The notes: generated by a model not told the origin, from the sequence alone. A stretch of DNA of 64,000 nucleotides from Advenella sp. FME57 (GCF_014897675.1 NZ_JABUXU010000011.1:62001-126000); one strand, 5' to 3'. Counted from the stretch's first letter, positions 23,860-33,567 are shown. Program-made: numbers and translations.

Positions 23860-24921
23860 ATGACCGCTACTAAAACAGTACAAGTCACCCGCCGCAAGGC
23901 TGGTTCTCACACGATCCACGATGTGGCAGCATTAGCTGGCGTGTCCTCCACGACTGTCTCGCGGTACTTTAACGCTCCAAATCTAGTCTCCGCCGGCGTG
24001 CGCGAACGCCTCAAGGAAATTATCGAACATCTTGGCTATGTTCCCAGCCAGGTAGCAAGCGGACTGGCTTCCGGGCACGGGCGTGTGGTATGCGCGGCCA
24101 TGCAAAATATAGGAAGCATCACTTTCGCTGATCTGGTAAAGGGAATGACGGATGAACTTCAAGCGTCTGGCCTGCAATTATTGTTGGCTAATGTCGAGTT
24201 CTCTCAGGAGCTAGAGGAAAAAGCCATCCGCACATTCATTGGTTGGCATCCTACTGCGTTGATATTGACCAGAGAAGATCACACACCGGCAACTGAAGCG
24301 ATGCTTCGAAAACTGAAGATACCAGTTGTCGAGGCTTGGGGAATGGATTCGACTCGCCCATATCATCAAATTGGGTATCCACAAGCTGAAGCGGGTGCAA
24401 TACTTGCCAGGCATTTTCTGGATCAAGGTGCCAGACGCATTCAGTTCGTCCTGCCTAACAGGCCTGAAGACTTTCGGGCAAAGCAGCGCATTGAAGGCTT
24501 CACCCGAGAGGTCCAGGCAGCCGGCATCGCGGCAGACATTCTGATAATGCCCGAGCAGGACGATTTTGATGCAGGCGTGGCCAGGATTGAAGCCTTTTCA
24601 AAAGAGCCAGTCGACACACGCCCTCAGGCATTGGTTTTTGCCAATGACAATATGGGGGCCGGCGCGATTTTGCATGCCCCAGCGGTTGCTCTGACTTTAC
24701 CTCGTGATTGTGCAATGGCTTCTTTCGGGAACGCATCGGTCTCACCACACCTGCGTCCTGCCCTCACGACACTCAAGCCACAACGGTACTACATAGGGCA
24801 ACAGACAGCCAGGACCGTACTGGATCTATTATCCCGGCCAAAGTACGAAATAGAGCCAATTCAAAAATTAATCCCATGCGAGTTGATTGTACGAGACAGC
24901 AGCCAATTCAATCTTACATGA
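23860..24921 (+). CDS. LacI-family repressor (GntR-gluconate-type)
   Basis: 353 residues. HTH is HTIHDVAALAGVSSTTVSRYF (roughly residues 19-39), followed by the hinge YVPSQVASGLASG and a sugar-binding-like effector domain. NDNMGAGAI and the C-terminal QTARTVLDLL are typical. A strong palindromic operator of gluconate-repressor type lies just upstream. Downstream genes on the same strand are a Bug receptor and an HpcH/HpaI aldolase, so the effector is probably a sugar acid or hydroxy acid rather than a sugar. Confidence 0.9.
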   Translation: MTATKTVQVTRRKAGSHTIHDVAALAGVSSTTVSRYFNAPNLVSAGVRERLKEIIEHLGYVPSQVASGLASGHGRVVCAAMQNIGSITFADLVKGMTDELQASGLQLLLANVEFSQELEEKAIRTFIGWHPTALILTREDHTPATEAMLRKLKIPVVEAWGMDSTRPYHQIGYPQAEAGAILARHFLDQGARRIQFVLPNRPEDFRAKQRIEGFTREVQAAGIAADILIMPEQDDFDAGVARIEAFSKEPVDTRPQALVFANDNMGAGAILHAPAVALTLPRDCAMASFGNASVSPHLRPALTTLKPQRYYIGQQTARTVLDLLSRPKYEIEPIQKLIPCELIVRDSSQFNLT

Positions 24922-25002
24922 GGCAGCCGGAATGGGATTTTTTGACAAATGCTCAATTCATAAAAGCAAACCATAACAGTCAGTAAACCAAAGGAGATAG
25001 AG

Positions 25003-25989
25003 ATGAAAAAAGGATTAAGTTCAGCACTTTTAAGCATGATCACCATCGCGGCCGTTGTGCCTGGCGCATCACTTGCAGCTACAGGAGACTCATACCCATC
25101 CAAGCCAATAACGATGGTCGTACCCTTTCCTCCAGGCGGGACCGCAGATGGGTTTGCAAGGCCTTTAGCGCAGGAATTGAGTAAACGTCTTGGCCAACCC
25201 GTCGTTGTCGAAAATAAGCCGGGTGCGAACGGGAATATTGGCTCGGCCGCAGTAGCCCGTGCGCCAGCGGACGGGTACACGATTTTATATAGCTCACTGA
25301 GCACCCTTGCCGTTAATCCATTTATTTATCCTGAGCAAGGATACGATCCTCGAGCTGCTTTTGTGCCAGTCTCGATCACCCATCAAATGGCCAATGTCTT
25401 GGTGGTGGGGGCGCAAACACCTTACAAGAGCGTGACTGATTTAATTAATGATGCCAAGGCGAATCCGAGCAAACTGAGTTTTGCCTCCGCCGGCGTTGGA
25501 AACACGATGCACCTTGCTGGAGAGCAGTTTCTCACTGCAACTGGCACGAAAATCGTGCATGTTCCATATAAAGGCGGGGCTGATGCGGTAAACGATATTC
25601 TAGGTGGCCGCGTGTCCATGATGTTCAACAACCTGCCGGCCATTGTGCAACTGGTCAAGTCTGGGAAAATGCGCGCACTGGCGGTAGCTGACTCAAAGCG
25701 GTCTCCCTTGTTGCCGGATGTGCCCACGATGAAAGAAGCCGGCGTTTCTGACTTCACAAACGTGGTTTGGGTCGGGTTCGTAATGAAAAAAGGGACTGAT
25801 CCAAAAGTCGTCAACAGGATTTCTTCGGAAATCAAGGCGGTACTGCAAAGTCCAAAATTTCGCAAACCTCAAGAAGAACAAGGTTATGAAATCATTGGCT
25901 CTACACCAGAGGAGTTTGCAAAAACACTGAAAACGGCAACAGACGAAATGGGTCAATTGACCAAGGACATCGGTATTCGCGTCAATTGA
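25003..25989 (+). CDS. Bug/TctC-family periplasmic solute receptor
   Basis: 328 residues. A Sec signal ends near SLAATGDS. The mature part begins YPSKPITMVVPFPPGGTADGFARPL and includes VVENKPGANGNIGSA, FASAGVGNTMHLAGEQF and VHVPYKGGADAV. AAAGGAG precedes the start. It lies 81 bp after the LacI gene and just before the aldolase gene, probably one transcription unit. The ligand may be the aldol or sugar-acid substrate of the aldolase. Confidence 0.93.
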   Translation: MKKGLSSALLSMITIAAVVPGASLAATGDSYPSKPITMVVPFPPGGTADGFARPLAQELSKRLGQPVVVENKPGANGNIGSAAVARAPADGYTILYSSLSTLAVNPFIYPEQGYDPRAAFVPVSITHQMANVLVVGAQTPYKSVTDLINDAKANPSKLSFASAGVGNTMHLAGEQFLTATGTKIVHVPYKGGADAVNDILGGRVSMMFNNLPAIVQLVKSGKMRALAVADSKRSPLLPDVPTMKEAGVSDFTNVVWVGFVMKKGTDPKVVNRISSEIKAVLQSPKFRKPQEEQGYEIIGSTPEEFAKTLKTATDEMGQLTKDIGIRVN

Positions 25990-26028
25990 GTCGTCAAAAA
26001 TTTAAATCACTAAGATGGATGAGATGAA

Positions 26029-26832
26029 ATGAGAAAGAATGGCTTGAAGAAAATTATTAAGGAGGGAGGCGTTGCCGCCAACGGATGGTTATCCATACCT
26101 TCGTCGTTCAGCGCTGAAATTGTGGCCAACTGCGGCTTTGATGCAGTGACAGTTGATTTGCAACATGGCATGATTGACTTTTCCCAGGCATTGACCATGT
26201 TTCAGGCGATCTCCACCACAAACGCCACTCCCCTGGGACGCCCAACGAGCTCGAGCGCAGTGGAAATTATGAGACTATTGGATGCTGGCGCCTATGGCGT
26301 GATTTGCCCTCAAGTTGATACGGCCGAGATCGCTCGCACCGTCGTTTCCGCCTGCAGGTATCCTCCCGTTGGAACCCGATCCTTTGGCCCACCCAGAGGT
26401 GTTCTCTATGGGGGCGCGGATTACTATCCAAATGCCAACGACGAGATCCTCGCGATTGTCATGATTGAATCGCGCCAGGCGGTCGAAAACCTCGATGAAA
26501 TCCTCGATGTTGAGGGAATTGATGGGATATACATCGGTCCAAACGACCTGAGTTTGAGTTTTGGCGGCGGACCGGGATGCTTTCCAGAGGGAGAAATTGG
26601 AGAAACGATCGAATTAATTCGCAAGCGAGCCGCGGATCGAGGCATCTTTTCAGGAATTTACTGTGCCGATGTGGACATGTGTATCAAAAGGATCGACCAG
26701 GGATTTCAGCTGGTAAATGTGGGAAATGACGCTGCAGCACTGAAAGTAAGCTATCTTACTCAGATTGACAGAATCAAGACCAAGACCATGAGTGCTGGCG
26801 CTAATACTGAAACCAGCAATTGCGGTTACTAA
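26029..26832 (+). CDS. HpcH/HpaI-family aldolase
   Basis: A 267-residue TIM-barrel class II pyruvate aldolase. VTVDLQHGMIDF carries the catalytic base region, RLLDAGAYGVICPQVDT is the typical core strand, and the metal ligands lie in MIESRQAVENL (Glu) and YIGPNDLS (Asp). Such enzymes cleave 2-keto-4-hydroxy acids to pyruvate and an aldehyde. It starts 39 bp after the Bug receptor, with which it is probably cotranscribed under LacI control. A macrophomate synthase-like or citrate lyase beta-like role is less likely. Confidence 0.9.
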   Translation: MRKNGLKKIIKEGGVAANGWLSIPSSFSAEIVANCGFDAVTVDLQHGMIDFSQALTMFQAISTTNATPLGRPTSSSAVEIMRLLDAGAYGVICPQVDTAEIARTVVSACRYPPVGTRSFGPPRGVLYGGADYYPNANDEILAIVMIESRQAVENLDEILDVEGIDGIYIGPNDLSLSFGGGPGCFPEGEIGETIELIRKRAADRGIFSGIYCADVDMCIKRIDQGFQLVNVGNDAAALKVSYLTQIDRIKTKTMSAGANTETSNCGY

Positions 26833-27055
26833 AAGTGAAAGGGTGGCAATGTTGACTTTTTGATGGGCTATCAGCGCTTGTCTGTATATATGGCGCAGTG
26901 GTAACTCAGCTTCATAATCGAGCCTTCTCTGGCAGTTACCTTGAGCTAGACAACCGTCTTGAGCCCCTTGTCGAAAAATTGCATATTGATTTAAGAGAAT
27001 TATTTTCTTAAAGTTTATTGATTTTTAAGGAAACTCAATATTGATTTTAAGAAAC
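26833..27055. other. AT-rich intergenic DNA
   Basis: No gene recognised. From 26990 to 27050 the sequence is rich in TTAAG/TTTTAAG-type words. It separates the aldolase from the decayed frame at 27056. Confidence 0.4.
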
Positions 27056-27325
27056 ATGACTGGGTCGTTGCAGAAGGAAGTCGCCCGTTTTCTCTCTGTC
27101 GATCCGATTCGGTAGGCTACGCCGTATCAGGACGGCACGCAGTAGCTTATCAATATGGCGACGGGAGCCATCGTTCCGTTAGGGGATGACGTTGCCCGGT
27201 TTTCACCTGATCGCTCCATTAATGCCTGTCAGTTTGTCAAAATGGGAATTGGCAAAATAATAAGGCAGAAGCAGTCATTTAAAACGTATATTCATCAAGT
27301 GCTGCAACTGATTCATGCAATGTAG
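27056..27325 (+). pseudogene. Decayed protein fragment of unknown family
   Basis: One plus-strand frame of 90 codons with two in-frame stops reads like real protein: GSLQKEVARFLSVDPIR, stop, ATPYQDGTQ, stop, then GAIVPLGDDVARFSPDRSIN followed by ACQFVKMGIGKII. I do not recognise the family. The composition differs from the AT-rich DNA around it. Probably the remnant of a gene deleted between the aldolase operon and the gentisate island. Confidence 0.4.
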
Positions 27326-27372
27326 AACAAATATTCCTTTTCTGAATATATATTTTGACACGCCAACTCGCA

Positions 27373-28110
27373 TTATACCTTTTGGCGTTTCAACTCCCAG
27401 CACCATAAGTCCCAAGCCCTCTTAATCTGCCCCTGTGCCGTTTTGTCCGCGGTGGCCGCCTCTTCAGGCGTAAGATATTCGCATTCACCAAGGCGCTCAG
27501 CTTCCATTTGTAGGCGAGCTCCTTTTTCTGTATATATAGAGCGGAAAACCGCCTCAGGAATACTCGATCCCGTAATTGTCACGCCATGTCCTCTCATCAA
27601 GACTAGCGGAGATTTTCCTTTGCAATTAGCGAGCGCTACTCCCAGCGACAAGCTATCGATTAACAGATTTGAGCCATTGCCAGCAAATTCTCGAATTTCA
27701 AAATTCGGAATGTGCTTTGATAAAAACCCCGACATGTGACAAACAGGTTGCAGTTTTGCGTTTTTTGATACGGTAAATGGAACAACAGCAGGAGAATGAT
27801 TATGCACAACACTCATCACTTCAGGATCTGCAGCATAGATCGCGGCATGAATATAACGCTCTAGATATAAAGAAACACCAGTATCTTCAACTGGAGAACC
27901 AACTAGGTCCAGCACCTGAATATCGTCAGGAGTAACAAGAGCAGGCGCTCGATTGCGAGAAATTAAAAAATGATCTGGTCTCTCCGGGTGTCGGACGCTA
28001 ACATGCCCGAAAGCATCAAGAACACCCTGCACATATAGTATATGATTGGCTATGGAAAGTTCATCACAATATTCAGAAACAATATCCTTTGGTTGGCTAC
28101 TTATACTCAC
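27373..28110 (-). CDS. Class II aldolase/adducin-family protein, possible aromatic-acid decarboxylase
   Basis: 245 residues. Zinc ligands of the class II aldolase fold are visible: His103 and His105 in VVHNHSPAV and His175 in RGHGVTI, with Glu84 as likely acid-base. Members of this family cleave sugar phosphates, but some found in aromatic pathways decarboxylate dihydroxyphthalates. As the last gene of an operon with a 3-hydroxybenzoate 6-hydroxylase-like enzyme it may supply 3-hydroxybenzoate or gentisate from a dicarboxylated ring; this is inference. Confidence 0.85.
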   Translation of the reverse strand: MSISSQPKDIVSEYCDELSIANHILYVQGVLDAFGHVSVRHPERPDHFLISRNRAPALVTPDDIQVLDLVGSPVEDTGVSLYLERYIHAAIYAADPEVMSVVHNHSPAVVPFTVSKNAKLQPVCHMSGFLSKHIPNFEIREFAGNGSNLLIDSLSLGVALANCKGKSPLVLMRGHGVTITGSSIPEAVFRSIYTEKGARLQMEAERLGECEYLTPEEAATADKTAQGQIKRAWDLWCWELKRQKV

Positions 28111-28180
28111 GTCGAAAATTCCTTTTAATTAATCGAATAAACTGGACTTCAAGTCACACAATAATGAAACCGTAGATGTA

Positions 28181-29152
28181 TTACTTCCCTTTCATCTCAA
28201 GTTCGCGAGCCACATGAGTATATTTACTTAGCTCGTCAGCCATACGTTGTTTGAATTGATCACTGTTTAATATGTAGGTAGAAATCAAACGGTTGGCCAG
28301 TTCTTGTTGTACGTTATTGTCATTAATGATTTCCAAAAACTCGAGCTCCAGATATTTCGTAATCTCCGGAGGCATATCTTTTGGGCCAAGAAAGCCGAAC
28401 CATACTTCCTCAGCAAACTCATTAAATTCCTTGGTTTCTTTTACCGTTGGAAGATTTGGCTTGAAAGCTAATCTTTTTTCGGAAGCAACAGCGATATACT
28501 TCAGTTTTTTAGACCGAACCAGACCATCAAGATTAGGAATAGAATTAAATAGCACGGAAACTTGGCCAGCAATACCGTCTAGTGTTGCTGGAGCGCACCC
28601 GGCGTACGGAATATGAACCATCTTGGTTTTGGCTAAATTATTAAACTGCTCGCCCGCAAAGTGCTGAGGAGACCCATTTCCGCAAGAAGAATAGTTCAAC
28701 TCTTGTTTTGTGGTTTTAGCATACTTAACTAGCTCATCGACTGAGTTAGCAGGAATAGAAGGATGCACCGCTATTGCGACAGGTGTGGAAGCTACCGATG
28801 CTATATATGTCAGATCTTTTAATGGATCTACTGCATGCTGTATTCCTAAAGCGGTTGTCATACTAAGCGTATTGTTATTAAGCAGTAATGTATATCCATC
28901 CGGTTTGGATCTCGCAACATAACTGGTGCCGATATTACCAGACGCTCCAGCCTTATTTTCTACCACTACTGGGTGCCCAATACGCTTTGAGAGTTTATCT
29001 GCCATTAGTCTCCCAATTAAGTCTGCACTGCCTCCGGGAGGATATGCAACTACAATAGTGATCGGTTTACTGGGGTATGCTGACTCAGCATGTACCAGAG
29101 CACTCATTCCTAATGTACTGACCAGAGCTACAAACACTTGTAATAGTTTCAT
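28181..29152 (-). CDS. Bug/TctC-family periplasmic solute receptor
   Basis: 323 residues. A Sec signal ends near ALVHAESA. The mature start is YPSKPITIVVAYPPGGSADLIGRL, followed by VVENKAGASGNIG and MVHIPYAGCAPATLDGIAGQ. Unusual is Cys in YAGCAP, where most paralogues in the window have Gly, and another Cys in NYSSCGNGSPQHFAGE. It lies between the flavoprotein hydroxylase and the class II aldolase-family gene, so its ligand may be an aromatic carboxylate. Confidence 0.92.
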   Translation of the reverse strand: MKLLQVFVALVSTLGMSALVHAESAYPSKPITIVVAYPPGGSADLIGRLMADKLSKRIGHPVVVENKAGASGNIGTSYVARSKPDGYTLLLNNNTLSMTTALGIQHAVDPLKDLTYIASVASTPVAIAVHPSIPANSVDELVKYAKTTKQELNYSSCGNGSPQHFAGEQFNNLAKTKMVHIPYAGCAPATLDGIAGQVSVLFNSIPNLDGLVRSKKLKYIAVASEKRLAFKPNLPTVKETKEFNEFAEEVWFGFLGPKDMPPEITKYLELEFLEIINDNNVQQELANRLISTYILNSDQFKQRMADELSKYTHVARELEMKGK

Positions 29153-29241
29153 GATTTTTTGTCTCCATAATATCTATATTTTTTCCGCATGGATATAGGC
29201 AGCTAATCTGTTCCTTATTGCCTGTCGTGACACAACGATAG

Positions 29242-30432
29242 CTAAACTGGGATTTGATCTTTGTCGTACATCCAAGCCATGCTTTCCATCGTCTGTTCTG
29301 GTGTTCTCGACTTTAAAAAATGGTTACGCAGATCACGGGTGGCATCAGCTGCATGATATGCTTGGCCATATAATCGTGCGGTCTGTTGAATTCTAGCTGT
29401 GCGTAAGTACCGTGCTTTTTGAAAGCTAGAAAATGCAGCATTAAAATCATTACCAGTTAATGTCAAGTGTTTGGATAGACAAACAGCGTCTTCCATTGCC
29501 ATGCAAGCGCCTTGCGCAAGATATTGCAGCATAGGATGCGCTGCGTCGCCGAGCAGCGTTGTATTTCCTTTTGTCCAATTCGCTATTGGCTCCCGGTCGC
29601 ACAAGACCCACATACGCCATGAATCAATTTTTTCCAACATGCCGAGCACTTCAGGTCTAGCACCCTTAAACCGTAAGTTTAATTCTTCGGGGTCTCCGTA
29701 GGAATCCCATCCTTCATCAAATCGGTCGCTATGAAATACCGCCACTAAATTAAACATGTCGTGCCCTCTTAGAGGGTAGTGCACTAAATGGAAGCGAGGC
29801 CCCATCCACACAACCATTGCATTTTGTCGGTTCGCTTCAGGTACTTGGTCGAGTGGCAATACAGCACGATAAGCGATATGTCCTGATATCCGCGGTTTGC
29901 CATCGCCTACGATGCGCTGACGAACTGTTGACCAAAGCCCGTCGGCGCCAATAAGAGCCGCGCCAGTATGCTGTTGTTCATCCGCTGCGGTGACTACGAC
30001 TTCCTTACCGTTTGCGTTGAAATCTGTAACCTTTTTTGCGGACAGCAGATTAACCTTTCCAGTTTCACGGCAGGCCCTTAAAAGTACGGAATGTAGATCT
30101 GCACGATGGATCAGCCCGTAAGGTTTACCAAAGCGTTTTGGAAATAATTTGGCGACTGGCAGGCGTACAATTTCCTCACCACTGATTGCATCCATCGCCA
30201 CGATGTCATCTGGATAAACGGTTAATTCGTGTACTTCATCAGCTATACCCAAGTCATCAAATGTATGAAATGCGTTGGGCCCCAATTGTATCCCGGCGCC
30301 AATTTCCTTGAATTCATCTGCTTGCTCGAAAACGGAACTTTCCAGTCCATTTCTAGCCAAGGCCAACGCAGCCGATAATCCGCCCACTCCACCACCGGCG
30401 ATCAAAACCGGATGTTTTGAATTTTGTTTCAT
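29242..30432 (-). CDS. 3-Hydroxybenzoate 6-hydroxylase-like FAD monooxygenase
   Basis: 396 residues, class A flavoprotein hydroxylase. The N-terminal FAD motif is VLIAGGGVGGLSAALALARNG, followed by EIGAGIQLGPNAFHTFDDLGI; the DG motif is ALIGADGLWSTVRQ and the second FAD motif GDAAHPMLQYLAQGACMAMEDAV. The GDAAHPMLQYLAQGA wording is characteristic of 3-hydroxybenzoate 6-hydroxylases, which form gentisate with NADH and O2; salicylate hydroxylases are the next closest. The start overlaps the FAA-hydrolase stop by ATGA. With gentisate dioxygenase encoded 4.5 kb away the assignment is coherent. Confidence 0.88.
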   Translation of the reverse strand: MKQNSKHPVLIAGGGVGGLSAALALARNGLESSVFEQADEFKEIGAGIQLGPNAFHTFDDLGIADEVHELTVYPDDIVAMDAISGEEIVRLPVAKLFPKRFGKPYGLIHRADLHSVLLRACRETGKVNLLSAKKVTDFNANGKEVVVTAADEQQHTGAALIGADGLWSTVRQRIVGDGKPRISGHIAYRAVLPLDQVPEANRQNAMVVWMGPRFHLVHYPLRGHDMFNLVAVFHSDRFDEGWDSYGDPEELNLRFKGARPEVLGMLEKIDSWRMWVLCDREPIANWTKGNTTLLGDAAHPMLQYLAQGACMAMEDAVCLSKHLTLTGNDFNAAFSSFQKARYLRTARIQQTARLYGQAYHAADATRDLRNHFLKSRTPEQTMESMAWMYDKDQIPV

Positions 30433-31295
30433 ACTGCCCCCAACGCTTGAACCTTAACCGTGATATTGCCGACATTATCCAGCTCCATTACAATGGTGTC
30501 GCCTGGATTCACCGTTCCCACTCCTTCCGGTGTTCCTGTGTATATTAAGTCTCCAGGATGCAGCGTATAGAAAGAGGACGCAAACTCGATCAGGTGGGGT
30601 ATATCGATAACTAGATCTTTTGTGTTGGCTTTTTGACGTTCTTCGCCATTAACAGTCAAACGAAAATTCAGTATTGATGAATCCGGTACTTCATCGGCTG
30701 TCGCGAGCCATGGGCCCAATACCGAATATGTATCTATCGATTTTCTCATGCTCCTTTCTTCTGGGCCACGGGTCGTCATGTCAAGCCCCGCGCAAAATCC
30801 GGCAACGTGCTCCATTGCGTTTTTGGCGGATATGTTTCTTCCAGCTTTGCCGATTACTACTACCACTTCGGCTTCGTGATCATTTCTTCTATTTGGGTGT
30901 GCGATCTGTACTGGTTCTGAAACGCCAATCAATGAACTGGTGGCTTTCAGAAATAAACCTACACGTTGAATTTCCCCAACTTGATTGGAGTGGTGAATTT
31001 CACTATCAGTCCGTGCTTCTTCAAGATGCTTCAAGTAGTTCACTGGAGCAGCGATGATTTTTCCTGGGTTCGCTACCGGAGCTAGCAGTTTGATTTGCGA
31101 TAAGGGTATCGGTTTGCTCTGGGATGCGAGTTGTTGAATACGGGGACGTGATGAATCCAAATTGGCAATTAACACATCATGAGTTGGGAACGGATAGCTG
31201 TATTGAGGTAAATCACTCAAAACCTTCGTCACTTCATAGACGTTATTATCGCGAACGACTCCTAATTGATTCGAACCAAAGCGGCAAAGCAGCAT
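30429..31295 (-). CDS. FAA-family hydrolase, probable maleylpyruvate or fumarylpyruvate hydrolase
   Basis: 288 residues. The fumarylacetoacetate hydrolase domain includes NPGKIIAAPVNYLKHLEEA, the metal-binding Glu in RNDHEAEVVVVIGK, Asp in FCAGLDMTTRG and GDLIYTGTPEGVGTVNPGD. In gentisate pathways members hydrolyse fumarylpyruvate, or maleylpyruvate directly to maleate and pyruvate. No maleylpyruvate isomerase gene is seen in the window, while LeuCD-like subunits are present, which favours the direct route. First gene of the operon; divergent from LysR at 31432. Confidence 0.88.
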   Translation of the reverse strand: MLLCRFGSNQLGVVRDNNVYEVTKVLSDLPQYSYPFPTHDVLIANLDSSRPRIQQLASQSKPIPLSQIKLLAPVANPGKIIAAPVNYLKHLEEARTDSEIHHSNQVGEIQRVGLFLKATSSLIGVSEPVQIAHPNRRNDHEAEVVVVIGKAGRNISAKNAMEHVAGFCAGLDMTTRGPEERSMRKSIDTYSVLGPWLATADEVPDSSILNFRLTVNGEERQKANTKDLVIDIPHLIEFASSFYTLHPGDLIYTGTPEGVGTVNPGDTIVMELDNVGNITVKVQALGAV

Positions 31296-31381
31296 TATTA
31301 TCTCCTTGAATATGCTGTCAGTATTGCCAATAGTTGCTATAAATTCAATAAATCATTACTTATTATGTGTATTGTATTTAA

Positions 31382-31396
31382 CTATATTTGATATAG
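31382..31396. promoter_or_regulatory. LysR-type T-N11-A operator
   Basis: CTATATTTGATATAG is a perfect inverted repeat (6-bp arms, TTG centre) and contains T-N11-A (31383-31395). It lies in the divergent region between the FAA-hydrolase operon and the LysR gene, 36 bp before the LysR start. Confidence 0.55.
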
Positions 31397-31431
31397 AATA
31401 TTTACTTACTAATAATTAAGCTGATGCCAAA

Positions 31432-32328
31432 TTGACCAATCTTGATATTCGCGATATAGAGTTAATAGATACGCTTGTTCGCACAAACAATATTTCAGTT
31501 ACCGCAGAGCTGCTTGGGTTAAGTCAACCCTCTGTCAGTATCCGTATTGCCAAATTGCGCAAACACTTCGCTGATCCGCTTTTTGTTCGTACTAGTGAGG
31601 GTATGCAGCCTACCCCGAAAATCACATCACTATTACCAGCAATACACGCTGTCATCAATCTGTTTTCGGAAATTGAAGAGGGGGATGTTAAATTTGACCC
31701 TAAGACATCTAGTCGGGTATTTCGAATAGGGATGACCAACACAGGTCAAATAGTAGTTATTGCAAAACTAAAAAATGCTTTAAATATGCTTGCGCCAAAT
31801 ATCCGGCTCGAAGTTGTCGAATTAACGGCCAATAGCCCAATGCAACTTGAGCGAGGAGAAATAGACATAGTTATGGGATTTACAAAAATTATGGGGCCCG
31901 GCTTTTATCAACAAAAATTATTTAGTGAGCATTATGTTTGTTTAGTGCGGAGCAATCATCCCAGAATAAAGAATTCTCTGTCAATTGAACAGTTCATTAA
32001 GGAAGATCACGTTTCTGTTAAGAGTAGTGGTACAGCGCATTGGCTTTTAGAGAAAGCAATTGACGATGCGGGTGTTACGAGAAAGATCGCACTTTGGGTA
32101 CCCGCGTTTCTGGGGCTTGCAGAGATTGTTCGAACCACTGACTTATTGGCGCTGGCGCCTATTCATTTGGCGCGTATTTTATGCCGGGACAAATCTGTTC
32201 GGAGTCTGGATATTCCCATCCAAATTCCTTCCTACGACGTAAAGCAGTATTGGCACGAGCGTTATCACCAAGAATCTGGCAATATTTGGTTGAGAAAGAT
32301 TATCGCCAATACCATGCAGAATGAGTAA
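31432..32328 (+). CDS. LysR-family regulator of the gentisate island
   Basis: 298 residues. HTH is NISVTAELLGLSQPSVSIRIAKLRKHFADPLFVRT near residues 20-55, of the NodD-like subgroup; the effector domain follows. Translation appears to start at TTG 31432; an ATG eight bases upstream is out of frame and soon meets a stop. It lies between two minus-strand catabolic operons, divergent from one and convergent with the other, and probably activates one or both in response to 3-hydroxybenzoate or gentisate. Confidence 0.9.
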   Translation: MTNLDIRDIELIDTLVRTNNISVTAELLGLSQPSVSIRIAKLRKHFADPLFVRTSEGMQPTPKITSLLPAIHAVINLFSEIEEGDVKFDPKTSSRVFRIGMTNTGQIVVIAKLKNALNMLAPNIRLEVVELTANSPMQLERGEIDIVMGFTKIMGPGFYQQKLFSEHYVCLVRSNHPRIKNSLSIEQFIKEDHVSVKSSGTAHWLLEKAIDDAGVTRKIALWVPAFLGLAEIVRTTDLLALAPIHLARILCRDKSVRSLDIPIQIPSYDVKQYWHERYHQESGNIWLRKIIANTMQNE

Positions 32329-32413
32329 TCCAAAATTGGACCAGTTTTGCTTACTTATTTCTTTATTCATCAGCGATAAGCACGAAATTATATAAATTCT
32401 GCGTAGTTTTAAT

Positions 32414-33406
32414 TCATTCGATCCGGATATTTCCCTCGCGAATTAATTTTTCGTAAATTCTGGCTTTGGCGCTTCCCTGTTGGCTAATGTCTTGGGGACC
32501 CCATGTTAGTCGCTCAAATGCAAATGCATCAAAGTTCTTTTTTACCTTCTCACTATCAGTCGCTTTCGTTATAGCGGAATGGATTTTTTCAATCAGCTTC
32601 GGATCGATCCCTTTCGGTGCAAGTACAACGGCAAACGAATCGACCTCCAAGTCGGCTGGTCCGTTGGCTTCTGCCACAGTCGGTACATTTGGCACTCTCG
32701 GATGCCTTTGTTTAGCCGCGATCGCAAGATATCGCAGGCTTCCCTTCTTGTATAAACTTTCGCTTGAACCAATACTCGCAAATGCCCATTGAATTTCTTC
32801 TGCGCTAAGATTGACGTAAAGTTGCGCAGTTTCTTTATATGGAACATGTATCATGCTGGTATGGGTAATCATTTCGAGCTGTTTTCCGCCCAGATGACCA
32901 GGACTGCCGACGCCCCAGGAGCCATAGCTTACGGCATCTGGATTTTTCTTGGCAGCGTTTATCAGGTCCTGCATATCTTTCCAGGTAGACTTGTTTGGCA
33001 CAGTTACAAAGAAGGGAGTTCGAAATAGTGCCGAAACAGGATCAAATAACGCCATTGGAACCACTTTTCTTGACGGATATAAAAATGGCAATGCACTCAA
33101 TTGCTCGCTGTCAATCTGTAGTAAGGTATATCCGTCTGGTTTGGCACGACGGGCTTGCTCTATTGCGATTAACCCGGCTCCTCCTGGGCGATTGTCGATC
33201 ACAACTGGTTGTTTCCATTGCTGGGATAAATTTTCTGCTACCATTCTCAAAACAGCATCTGGGCCACTGCCAGCTGAGAAGGGCGTTACGATTGTCACTG
33301 GTCGGTTAGGATAAACTGCTTCATTTTGTGCAAAAATTTTCGAAGTCCCGAACACCGCCAGAAAAACAAAAAAATGTAGGCTTAAAATCTTAATTATTCG
33401 CTGCAT
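32414..33406 (-). CDS. Bug/TctC-family periplasmic solute receptor
   Basis: 330 residues. A Sec signal is followed by AVYPNRPVTIVTPFSAGSGPDAVLRMVAENL, VIDNRPGGAGLIAIEQA and MIHVPYKETAQLYVNL. The GSGPDA loop differs from the usual PGGxxD, which may affect ligand choice. Last gene of the operon that starts with gentisate dioxygenase, 161 bp after the LeuD-like gene. Probably binds an aromatic or dicarboxylic acid for uptake. Confidence 0.9.
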   Translation of the reverse strand: MQRIIKILSLHFFVFLAVFGTSKIFAQNEAVYPNRPVTIVTPFSAGSGPDAVLRMVAENLSQQWKQPVVIDNRPGGAGLIAIEQARRAKPDGYTLLQIDSEQLSALPFLYPSRKVVPMALFDPVSALFRTPFFVTVPNKSTWKDMQDLINAAKKNPDAVSYGSWGVGSPGHLGGKQLEMITHTSMIHVPYKETAQLYVNLSAEEIQWAFASIGSSESLYKKGSLRYLAIAAKQRHPRVPNVPTVAEANGPADLEVDSFAVVLAPKGIDPKLIEKIHSAITKATDSEKVKKNFDAFAFERLTWGPQDISQQGSAKARIYEKLIREGNIRIE

Positions 33407-33567
33407 AGGATTTGTCTCATTTTAGTTAAATATAAAATACCGAAAATACCGTCGTAATCACCGACTAATATTAAGGATTCATGGCTTTATTGGGTTCGCT
33501 ATCGCGGTCTAAATGCATCTGTCATAATACGTTGAGTTGTTAAATTTGATATGCGTCTTCTTATTTC

